Origin: UBA1081 sp045537555
GTDB lineage: Bacteria; Bacillota; Clostridia; Oscillospirales; Acutalibacteraceae
Length of the DNA: 64,000 bases
Reading direction: 5' to 3'
Assembly: GCA_045537555.1 (NCBI GenBank)
Contig: JAZSPR010000050.1
Location: forward strand, 5,374 to 69,373
Shown: one piece after another, positions 1 to 8,219 of the stretch
Layout: each line of letters starts with the position of its first letter
Numbering within the stretch: the stretch's first letter is position 1
Made by a program: the position numbers and the translations under genes
Notes under the pieces: generated by a model
What the model was told of the DNA's origin: nothing
The model's input: the letters and a program-made list of their open reading frames with translations, nothing else
Database searches by the model: none

Positions 1-252
1 TGTGTTTTCTTCTTCGGTCAGATGAGGAATAAGCATTTTTATGGCATTTGCCTGATAGGTGGCATTTACCATTTCAATGTTTCTTTCGTGAAGCTTGTCT
101 GCTTTGCATTTTGCCGAAACAGTCAGATATTCACGCACCATAATTCCCCATACGCCGTCACCGAGGAATGCAAGGGCAGAAACGGGGTAGCCCTCTGATG
201 AAGTATTTTCCGTTTTCAGTTTATCGAAATTAAGTGTAGCATCAGGGCACAT
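1..252 (-). CDS. mrnC: Mini-ribonuclease III (partial, cut by the window edge)
   Basis: The reading frame starts at an ATG (minus strand, base 252) and runs off the left edge, giving about 84 N-terminal residues. It contains the Mini-III signature ALAFLGDGVW followed by VREYL, with the acidic residue of the LGD motif that corresponds to the RNase III-type catalytic Asp. A Lys/His-containing helix and NATYQANAI follow, where the family usually has VSAKAQA. Mini-III is a dimeric RNase III-like enzyme without a dsRNA-binding domain and matures 23S rRNA in Firmicutes. The start overlaps the end of obg by 11 bases, so the two are probably translationally coupled. The function is inferred from the family; the C-terminal half is not visible. 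Confidence 0.8.
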   Translation of the reverse strand, partial: MCPDATLNFDKLKTENTSSEGYPVSALAFLGDGVWGIMVREYLTVSAKCKADKLHERNIEMVNATYQANAIKMLIPHLTEEENT

Positions 253-1513
253 ACTCAAACTCCAGATCGTAAATATTTACAGTATCGCCTTCCTGAATAC
301 CTCTGTTGCGGAGAGCATCAAGAATACCGCTTGTGCCGAGCACTGTCTGGAAATACTGAAGTGACTCATAGTCATCCATATCTGTTTTGTTGAGTATTTT
401 AAGAAGCCATTCTGCCTCGACATAATATGTGTCGTCGATAACAGAAACCTTGAAGCCTGTGTTCTTTTTCTTTTCGAGCATTTCCATGGGAATGGGCTCT
501 GCTTCATATTGCTTGATGGGGGGGAGTGTTGCGAGCATAGCAGCTGCGGCATTAACTACTTCCTGAGTACCTTCAAGAATGGGAGCGCAGATTTCAAAAT
601 ACTGCAGACCCTTTGATTCAATATAATTTCTGAACTCTTCTCTCTGCTCATCTGTTGCCATATCGATTTTGTTACCTGCAACAATCTGAGGACACTTTGA
701 AAGCTCTTCATTGAACACAACAAGCTCTTTGTTGATTGTTTCAAAGTCTTCAATGGGGTTTCTGCCTTCACTTCCTGCAACGTCAACAACGTGAATGAGC
801 ATGCGGCATCTTTCAACATGACGTAAAAATGCGTGACCGAGGCCTGCACCTTCACCTGCACCCTCGATAAGACCGGGGATATCAGCCATAACGAATGAGC
901 TTTCGGGCCCCATTCTCACAACACCTAAAACGGGTGTGATTGTTGTGAAGTGATAGTCAGCAATAATGGGCTTTGCTTCACTTACAACGGAAACAAGAGT
1001 TGACTTGCCTACATTGGGGAAACCGATGAGACCCACGTCTGCAAGAAGCTTGAGTTCAAGGATAACTTCCCATTCTTCACCGGGGACACCGTCTTTTGCA
1101 AAACGGGGAGTCTGACGGGTGGGAGTTGCAAAATGAGAGTTACCCCAACCGCCTTTACCGCCTTTTGCGGCAATGAAAGGCTCGTCCGAGGACATATCGG
1201 CAATAACAACTCCGCTTTCAGCTTCACGGATTATTGTGCCGCGGGGGACTCTGATTATGAGGTCCTGACCCTTTTTGCCGTTCTTTCTTGAACCTGAACC
1301 GTTCTGACCGCTTTCGGCTGTGTATTTTCTTTTGTAACGGAAATCGGCAAGAGTTGAAAGGTTAGTGTCAATCTTAAAAACGATGTCGCCGCCTTTACCG
1401 CCGTCACCGCCGTCGGGACCGCCCGAAGCGACATACTTTTCTCTGTGGAATGCAACGGCACCGTTACCGCCGTTACCTGCCTTTATTTTTATTTTTGCTT
1501 TATCAACAAACAT
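242..1513 (-). CDS. obg: GTPase Obg/CgtA, ribosome assembly
   Basis: The 423-residue protein has the full three-part Obg layout. The glycine-rich Obg fold is at about residues 1-158 (for example AGNGGNGAVAFHREKYV). The GTPase domain follows, with P-loop GFPNVGKS at 164-171, switch II DIPGLIEGA and the base-specificity motif NKID. The C-terminal OCT domain covers about 340-423 (GFKVSVIDDTYYVEAEW). Obg is an essential GTPase acting in late 50S assembly and the stringent and sporulation responses. The minus-strand start is an ATG preceded by an ACGAGGT ribosome binding site. mrnC overlaps its 3' end. Length is normal for Firmicutes Obg with OCT. Confidence 0.97.
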   Translation of the reverse strand: MFVDKAKIKIKAGNGGNGAVAFHREKYVASGGPDGGDGGKGGDIVFKIDTNLSTLADFRYKRKYTAESGQNGSGSRKNGKKGQDLIIRVPRGTIIREAESGVVIADMSSDEPFIAAKGGKGGWGNSHFATPTRQTPRFAKDGVPGEEWEVILELKLLADVGLIGFPNVGKSTLVSVVSEAKPIIADYHFTTITPVLGVVRMGPESSFVMADIPGLIEGAGEGAGLGHAFLRHVERCRMLIHVVDVAGSEGRNPIEDFETINKELVVFNEELSKCPQIVAGNKIDMATDEQREEFRNYIESKGLQYFEICAPILEGTQEVVNAAAAMLATLPPIKQYEAEPIPMEMLEKKKNTGFKVSVIDDTYYVEAEWLLKILNKTDMDDYESLQYFQTVLGTSGILDALRNRGIQEGDTVNIYDLEFEYVP

Positions 1514-1607
1514 ACTTTATACCTCGTAGTTTTATGTTTACATAATTAATCATTATAAGTATAGCATATTTAAATTAAAATATAAATAGGGAAAATAAAT
1601 TTTTTTG

Positions 1608-1640
1608 CAAAAAAATAACCGCAGAAATTAATCTGCGGTT
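1608..1640 (-). terminator. Rho-independent terminator of the dockerin protein gene
   Basis: On the minus strand, an 8-bp perfect stem (aaccgcag/ctgcggtt, 1617-1640) with an AT-rich loop is followed by a run of T (complement of the A-run at 1609-1615). It lies just after the stop codon of the 1648-2619 gene and separates it from obg. Confidence 0.8.
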
Positions 1641-1647
1641 ACAGTTA

Positions 1648-2619
1648 TCAGAAGTTTGTTGTTAATGTTTCAATTCTTCCGTTATTATCGATAATATTTA
1701 AATTGATTAATCTCGGATATGTATATGTTGAGTATTGGGGGTGTTCATACATAAGTTGATAATTTTCAAAATTATAAACTTCATATATTGTAGTCGGTGC
1801 ACCGAAATGCAATGCAATGAGGTCAATATAATCTGTCTGTGTTCGGAATAACTTGTTATAATTGTTGTAATATGTGGGTTTTGGATTCCAGCAATTCAGA
1901 CTCATAATTCTTTTTTCTTTTTGTGATGAAAGAATATCACAGCTGTATAAAGTGAATCCTTCTGACATAGTTTCTGTCATAGCAAATGAATAAAGATTTG
2001 TTTCGGGATTCTTCCAGATAAATAAATCTTTATCTGCAAATTCTTCAGTAACATACTGAGCTTTTAGTGCAACTTTTCCGTTTTTGCAATCATATATTCT
2101 CAGAAGAAAAACATCAGCAGAATATGTTGTTATTCCCTCAGTTTTGGTATGATATGCAACAGCTAATTGCGGATTTTCAGAACCTGACATCATCTTGCAT
2201 ATTACTGCACCTATAAAATGATATTGCACATTATTATGTGTTAATATATAGTCGTCTTTTCTCAGTTGTTCAATGTATAATTTTGTGTAATCAACTGCAG
2301 GAGAAGGTTTGCCGTTTGTGTAAGACACGGGAGTTTCAAGTTTTGCTGCCGTTCTGAGAGCTTTACGGGCATCTGTTGCACTTATTTTTCCGTCTGTATT
2401 ACAATCTGCTATCAGTTTCTGCTCAGCATTAAGGGTTGCAAGTGAAGCAGAAGCCCTGAGAATCAGTCTTGCATCGGAAGCTTCCACTTTACCGTTTTTA
2501 TTAATATCGCCATAGTATAATGTTGCTTCGGCAGATACGGTAATACCTGTCAAGGGAAGTGCTGATAACAGCATTATAAAACAAAGGGTTGTTGAAATTA
2601 TTCTTTTTGTGATGTTCAT
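1648..2619 (-). CDS. Secreted protein with N-terminal dockerin-like module
   Basis: The 323-residue protein has an N-terminal signal peptide (basic start, hydrophobic core about residues 9-28, cleavage near VSAEA). A two-repeat dockerin type I module follows (about 34-95): GDINKNGKVEASDARLILR and ADCNTDGKISATDARKALR are the calcium-binding F-hand repeats. Dockerins dock proteins to cohesin-bearing scaffolds. The remaining 220 or so residues (about 100-323) are rich in Tyr and Asn, and I recognise no enzyme family in them. A dockerin at the N-terminus, directly after the signal peptide, is less common than a C-terminal one. The start is supported by a CGGAGG site. The gene stands alone, with its own terminator. 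Confidence 0.8.
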   Translation of the reverse strand: MNITKRIISTTLCFIMLLSALPLTGITVSAEATLYYGDINKNGKVEASDARLILRASASLATLNAEQKLIADCNTDGKISATDARKALRTAAKLETPVSYTNGKPSPAVDYTKLYIEQLRKDDYILTHNNVQYHFIGAVICKMMSGSENPQLAVAYHTKTEGITTYSADVFLLRIYDCKNGKVALKAQYVTEEFADKDLFIWKNPETNLYSFAMTETMSEGFTLYSCDILSSQKEKRIMSLNCWNPKPTYYNNYNKLFRTQTDYIDLIALHFGAPTTIYEVYNFENYQLMYEHPQYSTYTYPRLINLNIIDNNGRIETLTTNF

Positions 2620-2694
2620 ATATGTAACCTCCGTGTTTTTTTATTATTTTATCATTTCTGAACGATTTTGTAAACAGTTTAAAAAAATTTGTGC

Positions 2695-2700
2695 TATAAT
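2695..2700 (+). promoter_or_regulatory. Possible -10 element upstream of the sigma factor operon
   Basis: A TATAAT with a gc/gtg context lies 78 bases before the sigma factor start. No good -35 hexamer is seen 16-18 bases upstream. TGAAC words at about 2658 and 2702 could instead be part of an ECF-type, autoregulated promoter, but no clear ECF -10 is visible. This is a tentative call. Confidence 0.3.
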
Positions 2701-2777
2701 GTGAACCTGAACACAATCTTCGTTATCTAATAGATGAAATACAAATTCGGTACCGTTTGTATGGAAAGGATAAAACT

Positions 2778-3239
2778 ATGGATAAACAAACATTTCAGAG
2801 CAATGTTCTGTCCTCGGAAGAAATGCTGTACAGAATCTCCAAATCAATTTGTTTTTACGAAAGTGATTGTGAAGATGCCGTGCAGAGTGCAATTCTTAAG
2901 GCTTATGAAAAGCTTGACTCACTGCGTGAAGAAAAGTATTTCAGAACATGGATAACAAGAATACTTATCAATGAATGTTACAGAATAAACAAGCTCAAAT
3001 ACAGAGAAGTGACATTTGCCGAATATTCTCTTACATATGAGGCAAGGGAAGATAACTATTCATTCGTGTTTACTGAAATCATGAAGCTTCCGCCTAAAAT
3101 CAGGATTGTTGTGCAACTGCATTATGTCGAAGATTATTCTGTAAACGAAATTGCTTCAATTCTGCATATACCGTCAGGCACAGTAAAAAGCCGTCTTTCA
3201 ATCGGCAGAACAAAGCTTAAATCAATACTGGAGGAGTAA
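2778..3239 (+). CDS. ECF-type RNA polymerase sigma factor
   Basis: The start is taken at ATG 2778 (MDKQTFQSN), because GGAAAGGA lies seven bases before it; a longer reading from TTG 2757 is possible. The 153-residue protein has sigma region 2 (about 20-75, with DCEDAVQSAILKAYEKLDSL and FRTWITRILINECYR) and region 4 (about 98-150, with LPPKIRIVVQLHYVEDYSVNEIASILHIPSGTVKSRLSIGR), the two-domain layout of extracytoplasmic-function sigma factors. It redirects RNA polymerase to a small regulon when released from its anti-sigma factor. The next gene, starting two bases after its stop, encodes the likely membrane anti-sigma partner. The identity of the regulon cannot be read from this window. Confidence 0.93.
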   Translation: MDKQTFQSNVLSSEEMLYRISKSICFYESDCEDAVQSAILKAYEKLDSLREEKYFRTWITRILINECYRINKLKYREVTFAEYSLTYEAREDNYSFVFTEIMKLPPKIRIVVQLHYVEDYSVNEIASILHIPSGTVKSRLSIGRTKLKSILEE

Positions 3240-3241
3240 TA

Positions 3242-4555
3242 ATGAATATAAATTTAAAAAATGAATATCCTGAAATGCCCGAAAGTTTTCATTCTGTTGT
3301 GTTTGAAACGGTTCAGAGTGTTGAAGAAAAGGGTATGTCTGTCAGAAAAAAATCACCCCTGAAAGTTGTTGCACTTGCGGCGGCAATTACGGCTCTGCTT
3401 ACCTTAACAGGTTTTGCGGCAAACACTGTCTATGAAAAATTTATCAACAAGGAGAATTATAAGGTAACTCTTGACCTGAACGAAGAATCAACAGATAATT
3501 TGAAATCACCGGAATATGTAAAACTCAATTTCGGTTATCTGCCCGAATATCTTGACACAGCCGATGCTCCGTATAAGCTTGGAATAAAGACACAGACAGG
3601 TGATATTGCTCCCTCGGGGCTTACATTCCGTCTGTTCAGAAATGAAACGGCAAAAGACCTTGAAATATTCTATGTCGGCAGTGCAACTGAGTGTATGTTC
3701 GGTGACAATCAGGGTGCTGTTATGAAAATTGACACGGGTATTGAATCCGACGGTGACAATTATGATAAGGAGTTTCTTATCAATTTCGCTGATATGGGTT
3801 ATGTTCTTCACTGCTATGTTTCGGAAAGAATCAGCGAAGATGAAATGATGAAAATTGCAAACGGACTTTCTCTTACAGAAACAGATAAAGAACACGCATT
3901 TATCATTGATACTTATATTCCGACAACGGATAACGGTGGAATAATTGAACCCTCTTCTGATATTGTATACTCATATGCAGAAGACGCTGTTGTAAGAGAG
4001 CTTGGCGAAACATTCAATATAACAGCCCACAACGGTGATATTGACGGAAATGATTATACACTCTGTGTAAAAAATATTGAAATCCGTGATAATGTAAAAG
4101 GTCTTGATTACAGAAGTTTCAATCTTGCAAAAGATATTTCTGACTATGTTGATGAAAACGGCAATTTTAAAACTTATGATCGCAAAATTTATAATTACGG
4201 CGACGGTGTAAACTCAATTTCATCAATAAAGAAAACAGAAACTGTCGGCAGAAAAATAATTCTGATTGATATTGAAGTCACAAACAATGAAAAATCAGCA
4301 AATGAGTTTTACATTGATGCAGGTATCTGCAGTATCAGCGGAACACACGAAGCAAACAGATTTAACAACTTTGAAGCCTCTTATATAAGCGGTCAGTACG
4401 GTGGGACCGGCGGTTATTATCACATTCCCTTTGAAGCAGGTGAAAAGAAAACTGTAACTTACGGTTTTGTTATTGATGACGATGCCGATTTTACAGACCT
4501 TATGTTTATTGCCGGAAGTCTGTGGGATGTTACGGACGGTGTTGTAATAGAATAA
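3242..4555 (+). CDS. Membrane-anchored anti-sigma-like protein with large extracellular part
   Basis: The 437-residue protein has a short cytosolic segment (about 1-38), one transmembrane helix (about 42-60, VVALAAAITALLTLTGFAA) and an extracellular remainder. The segment at about 95-215 (FGYLPEYLD, then GLTFRLFRNETAKDLEIFYVG) resembles the DUF4367 domain common in Firmicutes anti-sigma proteins. The C-terminal third (about 250-437, with IILIDIEVTNNEKSANEFYI) resembles DUF4352-type beta-sandwich domains. Domain names are by eye, not by search. It starts two bases after the ECF sigma gene with GGAGGAG inside that gene, so coupling is likely. The inferred role is to hold the sigma factor and sense an envelope signal. 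Confidence 0.75.
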   Translation: MNINLKNEYPEMPESFHSVVFETVQSVEEKGMSVRKKSPLKVVALAAAITALLTLTGFAANTVYEKFINKENYKVTLDLNEESTDNLKSPEYVKLNFGYLPEYLDTADAPYKLGIKTQTGDIAPSGLTFRLFRNETAKDLEIFYVGSATECMFGDNQGAVMKIDTGIESDGDNYDKEFLINFADMGYVLHCYVSERISEDEMMKIANGLSLTETDKEHAFIIDTYIPTTDNGGIIEPSSDIVYSYAEDAVVRELGETFNITAHNGDIDGNDYTLCVKNIEIRDNVKGLDYRSFNLAKDISDYVDENGNFKTYDRKIYNYGDGVNSISSIKKTETVGRKIILIDIEVTNNEKSANEFYIDAGICSISGTHEANRFNNFEASYISGQYGGTGGYYHIPFEAGEKKTVTYGFVIDDDADFTDLMFIAGSLWDVTDGVVIE

Positions 4556-4562
4556 TAAGCCG

Positions 4563-5279
4563 ATGTCGAAAAAACATAATAAGGATAATACCCGGATAAC
4601 AGTCCGTATAAATTCTTTGCTTATGGTAATTTGCTTTGTGGGGTTAGTATTATTTTTATCCGATAATGCTCTGATTGAAATGGATACCATGTCTCAGAAT
4701 CCTGATTATCCCACGGGGTGCGAGATGGTTTCGGCTGTTATGGTGCTTGATTATTACGGTTTTGATGTGACTGTTGATGAATTTTCCGACAAATATCTGT
4801 TAAAGGGAAATGCTCCATATATATCTGACGGTGTATGGTACAGCAGTGACCCTGATAAAGTTTTTCTCGGGGACCCGAAAAGTGAAGACGGCTGGGGAAT
4901 ATGGGCAAAAGGTCTGGCAAGAAGTATAAACTATTTCTTTGATGAAAAAGGAATTAAGGCAGATGCAGTATATTCCTGCTCAGACACACTTGATAATCTG
5001 TGCCTGAAATACATCCGAAACAATATTCCCGTTATTGTGTGGTGCACTGTAGATATGGCAGAGCCTTACAAAAATATAAGTCCCCGTATCGAAAACAGTG
5101 TTGACCGTTTTACATGGATAAGCCCCAATCACTGTATGGTTCTTGTTGGATATGATGCTACGGGATATTATTTCAATGACCCTATGACGGGAAAATGCCG
5201 TAAATTCGGGAAAAATGAGTCTCAGATTGCATTCGGTGCCAACAATTCCCAGTCGGTTGTGATTGTCACGGAGAATTAA
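4563..5279 (+). CDS. Membrane-anchored C39-type cysteine peptidase-like protein
   Basis: The 238-residue protein has an N-terminal hydrophobic helix (about 15-38, LLMVICFVGLVLFL) as signal anchor, then a peptidase_C39_2-like domain. The likely catalytic Cys is in YPTGCEMVSAVMVLDYYG, the His in PNHCMVLVGYD and the Asp in YYFNDPMTG, which is the usual order for papain-fold C39 proteins. It lacks ABC-transporter domains, so it is not a bacteriocin exporter. It begins seven bases after the anti-sigma gene and probably belongs to the same operon. It could process an envelope protein, perhaps the anti-sigma factor itself, but that is only an inference from position. Start codon choice is weakly supported, since no clear ribosome site is seen. 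Confidence 0.72.
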   Translation: MSKKHNKDNTRITVRINSLLMVICFVGLVLFLSDNALIEMDTMSQNPDYPTGCEMVSAVMVLDYYGFDVTVDEFSDKYLLKGNAPYISDGVWYSSDPDKVFLGDPKSEDGWGIWAKGLARSINYFFDEKGIKADAVYSCSDTLDNLCLKYIRNNIPVIVWCTVDMAEPYKNISPRIENSVDRFTWISPNHCMVLVGYDATGYYFNDPMTGKCRKFGKNESQIAFGANNSQSVVIVTEN

Positions 5280-5301
5280 TTCATAAAATTCTTTTTTACT
5301 C

Positions 5302-5330
5302 TTGCATTTTCTTTCGTGAAGTTGTAAAAT
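5302..5330 (+). promoter_or_regulatory. Promoter of pduL
   Basis: TTGCAT (5302-5307), 17-base spacer, TAAAAT (5325-5330), followed 31 bases later by the pduL start with a GAAAGGAAAG ribosome site. Confidence 0.6.
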
Positions 5331-5361
5331 AATCTGTAGATTATTGAAAGGAAAGTGTAAA

Positions 5362-5934
5362 ATGAAAAAGTTTATTGTTGAAACATCTGCAAGACACGTT
5401 CATGTATCACGTGAAGATCTTGATATTCTCTTCGGTGAAGGCTATGAACTCACAGTTAAGAAGGAACTCTCACAGCCCGGTCAGTATGTAACTAACGAAA
5501 GAGTTGCTGTTGTCGGCCCCAAGAGCCAGTTCCCCGCAGTTTCAATCCTCGGTCCCGTAAGACCTGCTACTCAGGTTGAAATTTCAGCTACAGACGCAAG
5601 AGCAATCGGCGTTGTTGCTCCTATCAGAGAGTCAGGCGACACAGCTGAATCAGGCTGCTGCAAGCTTGTAGGCCCCAAGGGTGAAGTTGAACTCAAGGAC
5701 GGCGTTATCGTTGCTAAGAGACATATTCACATGACAACAGCTGATGCTGCAGAGCTTCAGGTTGCTGACAAGGACGTTGTTAATGTTAAGATTGAATCAG
5801 AAGGCAGAAGCCTTGTTTTCGGTGATGTTGTTGTAAGAGTTAATGATAACTTCGGTCTTGCAATGCATATCGATACAGACGAAGCAAATGCTTGTTCTGC
5901 AACTCCCGCAACAATGGGCGAAATCGTTAAGTAA
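5362..5934 (+). CDS. pduL: PduL-type phosphate acyltransferase (phosphotransacylase)
   Basis: The start is set at ATG 5362 (MKKFIVETSARHVHVS), after GAAAGGAAAG. The 190-residue product shows the two zinc-binding signatures of the PduL family: ARHVHVS near residue 12 and AKRHIHM in the second half. SILGPVRPATQVEIS is also typical. PduL interconverts acyl-CoA and acyl-phosphate and replaces Pta in many Clostridia. The protein starts directly at the catalytic domain, without the N-terminal encapsulation peptide of microcompartment versions, and there are no shell genes nearby, so a cytosolic role in acetate or propionate formation is likely. It is monocistronic, with its own promoter and a strong terminator; the codon usage (many GCT, GTT, AAG) suggests strong expression. 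Confidence 0.93.
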   Translation: MKKFIVETSARHVHVSREDLDILFGEGYELTVKKELSQPGQYVTNERVAVVGPKSQFPAVSILGPVRPATQVEISATDARAIGVVAPIRESGDTAESGCCKLVGPKGEVELKDGVIVAKRHIHMTTADAAELQVADKDVVNVKIESEGRSLVFGDVVVRVNDNFGLAMHIDTDEANACSATPATMGEIVK

Positions 5935-5951
5935 TAACACAATAAAATGAA

Positions 5952-5990
5952 GGACTGTAAAACGTTGAGTTTTACAGTCCTGTTTTTTTT
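5952..5990 (+). terminator. Rho-independent terminator of pduL
   Basis: A perfect 12-bp stem (ggactgtaaaac/gttttacagtcc, 5952-5963 with 5969-5980) with a five-base loop is followed by tgtttttttt. Confidence 0.95.
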
Positions 5991-5994
5991 TGAT

Positions 5995-6195
5995 AAATCA
6001 GAATTTGTCGAGGTCCCCTCGACAAATTAATGAGTAATTAGTAATGATTAATGAGTAATGGTGGAAAGGGCTGCGCCCTTTAAATCCTATTATAGAGCGA
6101 AGCGGAACATAAGTCGCTTGCGACTTCCGACATTACTCATTACTCACTACTCATTGCTCATTTTTGTCGGGCAACAGCCCGACAAATTATTGTTT
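5995..6195 (-). repeat. Modular palindromic repeat, copy 1
   Basis: Read on the minus strand, it begins aaacaataatttgtcg, immediately forms a hairpin (tttgtcgggc/gcccgacaaa) and ends cgacaaattctgattt. The interior has two inverted arms built of the word atgagtaat, small hairpins (aaaggg/ccctt type; agtcg/cgact) and the centre ctattata. The TAA inside its first nine bases is the stop codon of the 6187-7998 gene, whose last codons (AAA CAA TAA) are repeat sequence. See copies at 12152, 29803, 36260, 59352 and 63860. Confidence 0.85.
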
Positions 6196-7998
6196 GTCTT
6201 CTGAATTAAGTTCAGGTAAAGAGTATTTCTCTTTCAGCTCTTCGATTTTTTCAAGCTTTGCCGATAATCTGAGAACGATTCTTGCATCGGCGGCATTTAC
6301 ATTTGAATCATTGTTGATATCGGAAACCTTCTTCTGAGCTTCTGAAAAGTCGGTTTCAAGTTTTGCCGAAAATCTCAGGATAAGTCTTGCATCGGCGGCT
6401 GTGACACCGTCTGAGAGCGTTGCATCGCCCCATTGAGTAAGTTGCACGGGGTTATCGGGATTTGTCGGGTTTTCGGGGTCTGTGGGATTTTCAGGCTCTT
6501 TTGTGTTAATCCATTTTGCATAAAGAGTGATGTTTCCCGTTGTATATGCTCTGATGTATTCGATTTGCTGAGTGTATTCTTCGTCAAGATACCATCCGCC
6601 GAATTTGTAATCTGAATTGATAGTCTGAGCCTCTTCAAGAGACACCTGTTCCGTGGTTGTTCTGACAAATATTTTGTTTTTGTTCACAACCTGTGATTCC
6701 TTTACTTCACCTGAACCGAGAACATATGATACGGAGTATGTTTTTTCTGTTATATCGGCATAAATGATGATGTCGCCGTAAGAATCGGCAGGTATTGAAT
6801 CAATTTTTATTTTTCTTGCTTCGTCAAGACACCAGCCGTTAAAAATGAAGCCTTCTGCCTCGATGGGAAGGAGAGTTGTGTTGTCACCGAAATTGTATTT
6901 TACGGGGTTGGGATTCTCAACTTTAAGATAAGAAGGTCTTATCATCGCATAGTCATATGAAATACTGTACACAGCCGTTTCCCATTTTGCATATAATGTC
7001 AGGGGCTCAAGCTGACCTGCTTTTACGGTTGTAATTTTTTTTGTGAGCTCCTTATTTGTGTACCAACCTGCAAAACGGTAGTTTTTGTCTGTTGAAACGG
7101 GATCGTTGAGCAGAAGAGTATCAGTACTTCTTGCGGATTCGGGATTGTTTGCATAAACTGTTGATGCATCAATTCCGCTTGAATCTGCAAGGACATATGT
7201 TATATTGTAACTTTTTACAGCCCATTTCGCATAAAGAATTATGTCTCCGCTTGTGCCTTCTGTAATTGATGTTACCTGATTTGTAAATAATGAATCGGTA
7301 AACCAGCCTTCAAAGGTGAATGCGGGGTCATCGGTTGAAGCATCGGCGAGAACGAGTTCCTGAGAGTAAGTATACTCTGCGGGATTGGGGTTTTCCACTT
7401 TATAGGAACTTTTTTCGGCTTCACCCATATAATATAAAACGGAGAAGGAAGCTTCTTTCCATTTTGCATAAACCGTTACGTCTTCGCAAGTGTAGGAATT
7501 AATTGATGAGACGGGTTTTTTGTATTCTTTATCAAGAAACCAGCCTTCAAATGTGTAATTGCCCGATGTGTGGTTAGGGGCATGAAGATAAACCGTTTCG
7601 GTTGTTTTTCTTAAAGTATCATTGCTGTTTGTTATATCGGATGTGTCTGTAAGCACACCTGGGGTTGTAAGGACGTAATTTACGGAATATTCCGATTCAT
7701 ACCATTTTGCGTATAAAGTAATATCACCCTCAGAATCTTCAGGGATTGATGTTATTTTTTCATTCATTGATGAATCTGCAAACCAGCCCTGAAAATCAAA
7801 GCCCTCGCATTCGGGATTATTGAGAATTAATTCCTCACCTTTTATGTAGCTGTCGGGGTTGTTATTGATAATATATTCAGAGCGAATATCTGCAACGGTA
7901 AAATCATACTTAATAGTGTATTCTTCGTTAGCATTTGCCGTAAGAGGAAATACGGCAATAAGACAAAGAATCAGAAATATATATATGCATTTTTTCAT
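6187..7998 (-). CDS. Secreted InlB-type repeat protein with C-terminal dockerin
   Basis: The 603-residue protein has a signal peptide (about 1-23, YIFLILCLIAVFPLTANA). Six repeats of the Listeria-Bacteroides (InlB B-repeat, Flg_new) type follow, about 75-80 residues each, with cores such as FQGWFADSSMNEKITSIPED and ITLYAKW. Next come a Pro/Asn/Thr-rich linker (about 500-522, PENPTDPENPTNPDNP) and a dockerin-like pair (about 527-590, GVTAADARLILRFSAKLE and NVNAADARIVLRLSAKLE). The first calcium loop is shortened compared with consensus. No catalytic domain is present, so an adhesive or structural role on a scaffold or the cell surface is likely. The stop codon and last two codons (AAA CAA) lie inside repeat copy 1. 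Confidence 0.85.
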   Translation of the reverse strand: MKKCIYIFLILCLIAVFPLTANANEEYTIKYDFTVADIRSEYIINNNPDSYIKGEELILNNPECEGFDFQGWFADSSMNEKITSIPEDSEGDITLYAKWYESEYSVNYVLTTPGVLTDTSDITNSNDTLRKTTETVYLHAPNHTSGNYTFEGWFLDKEYKKPVSSINSYTCEDVTVYAKWKEASFSVLYYMGEAEKSSYKVENPNPAEYTYSQELVLADASTDDPAFTFEGWFTDSLFTNQVTSITEGTSGDIILYAKWAVKSYNITYVLADSSGIDASTVYANNPESARSTDTLLLNDPVSTDKNYRFAGWYTNKELTKKITTVKAGQLEPLTLYAKWETAVYSISYDYAMIRPSYLKVENPNPVKYNFGDNTTLLPIEAEGFIFNGWCLDEARKIKIDSIPADSYGDIIIYADITEKTYSVSYVLGSGEVKESQVVNKNKIFVRTTTEQVSLEEAQTINSDYKFGGWYLDEEYTQQIEYIRAYTTGNITLYAKWINTKEPENPTDPENPTNPDNPVQLTQWGDATLSDGVTAADARLILRFSAKLETDFSEAQKKVSDINNDSNVNAADARIVLRLSAKLEKIEELKEKYSLPELNSEDKQ

Positions 7999-8128
7999 TT
8001 TTTATTTTCCTTCCTTAAAAACGGGAGTTGAATATATTATAAAATAGTAACAAAAATAAGTCAACTGTAATAATTTACATGAAATTATTACAACTTTGTA
8101 ATAATTGATTACAGGTTTGTTATAATCA

Positions 8129-8157
8129 TTGACTTTAAGGGGGAATTGGTGTAAAGT
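8129..8157 (+). promoter_or_regulatory. Promoter of the small lipoprotein gene
   Basis: TTGACT (8129-8134), 17-base spacer, TAAAGT (8152-8157). The small gene starts 62 bases downstream. The rest of the 8000-8219 gap is AT-rich and shows no other feature. Confidence 0.6.
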
Positions 8158-8219
8158 ATGCAACGTAGTGAGTAATCACTGATTATAGTTTTGATTATTA
8201 TGAAAGGAGCTAACATATA

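Noticed and set aside
5362..5934. Part of a bacterial microcompartment operon
   Set aside because: No shell protein genes or aldehyde dehydrogenase nearby, and the protein lacks an encapsulation extension.
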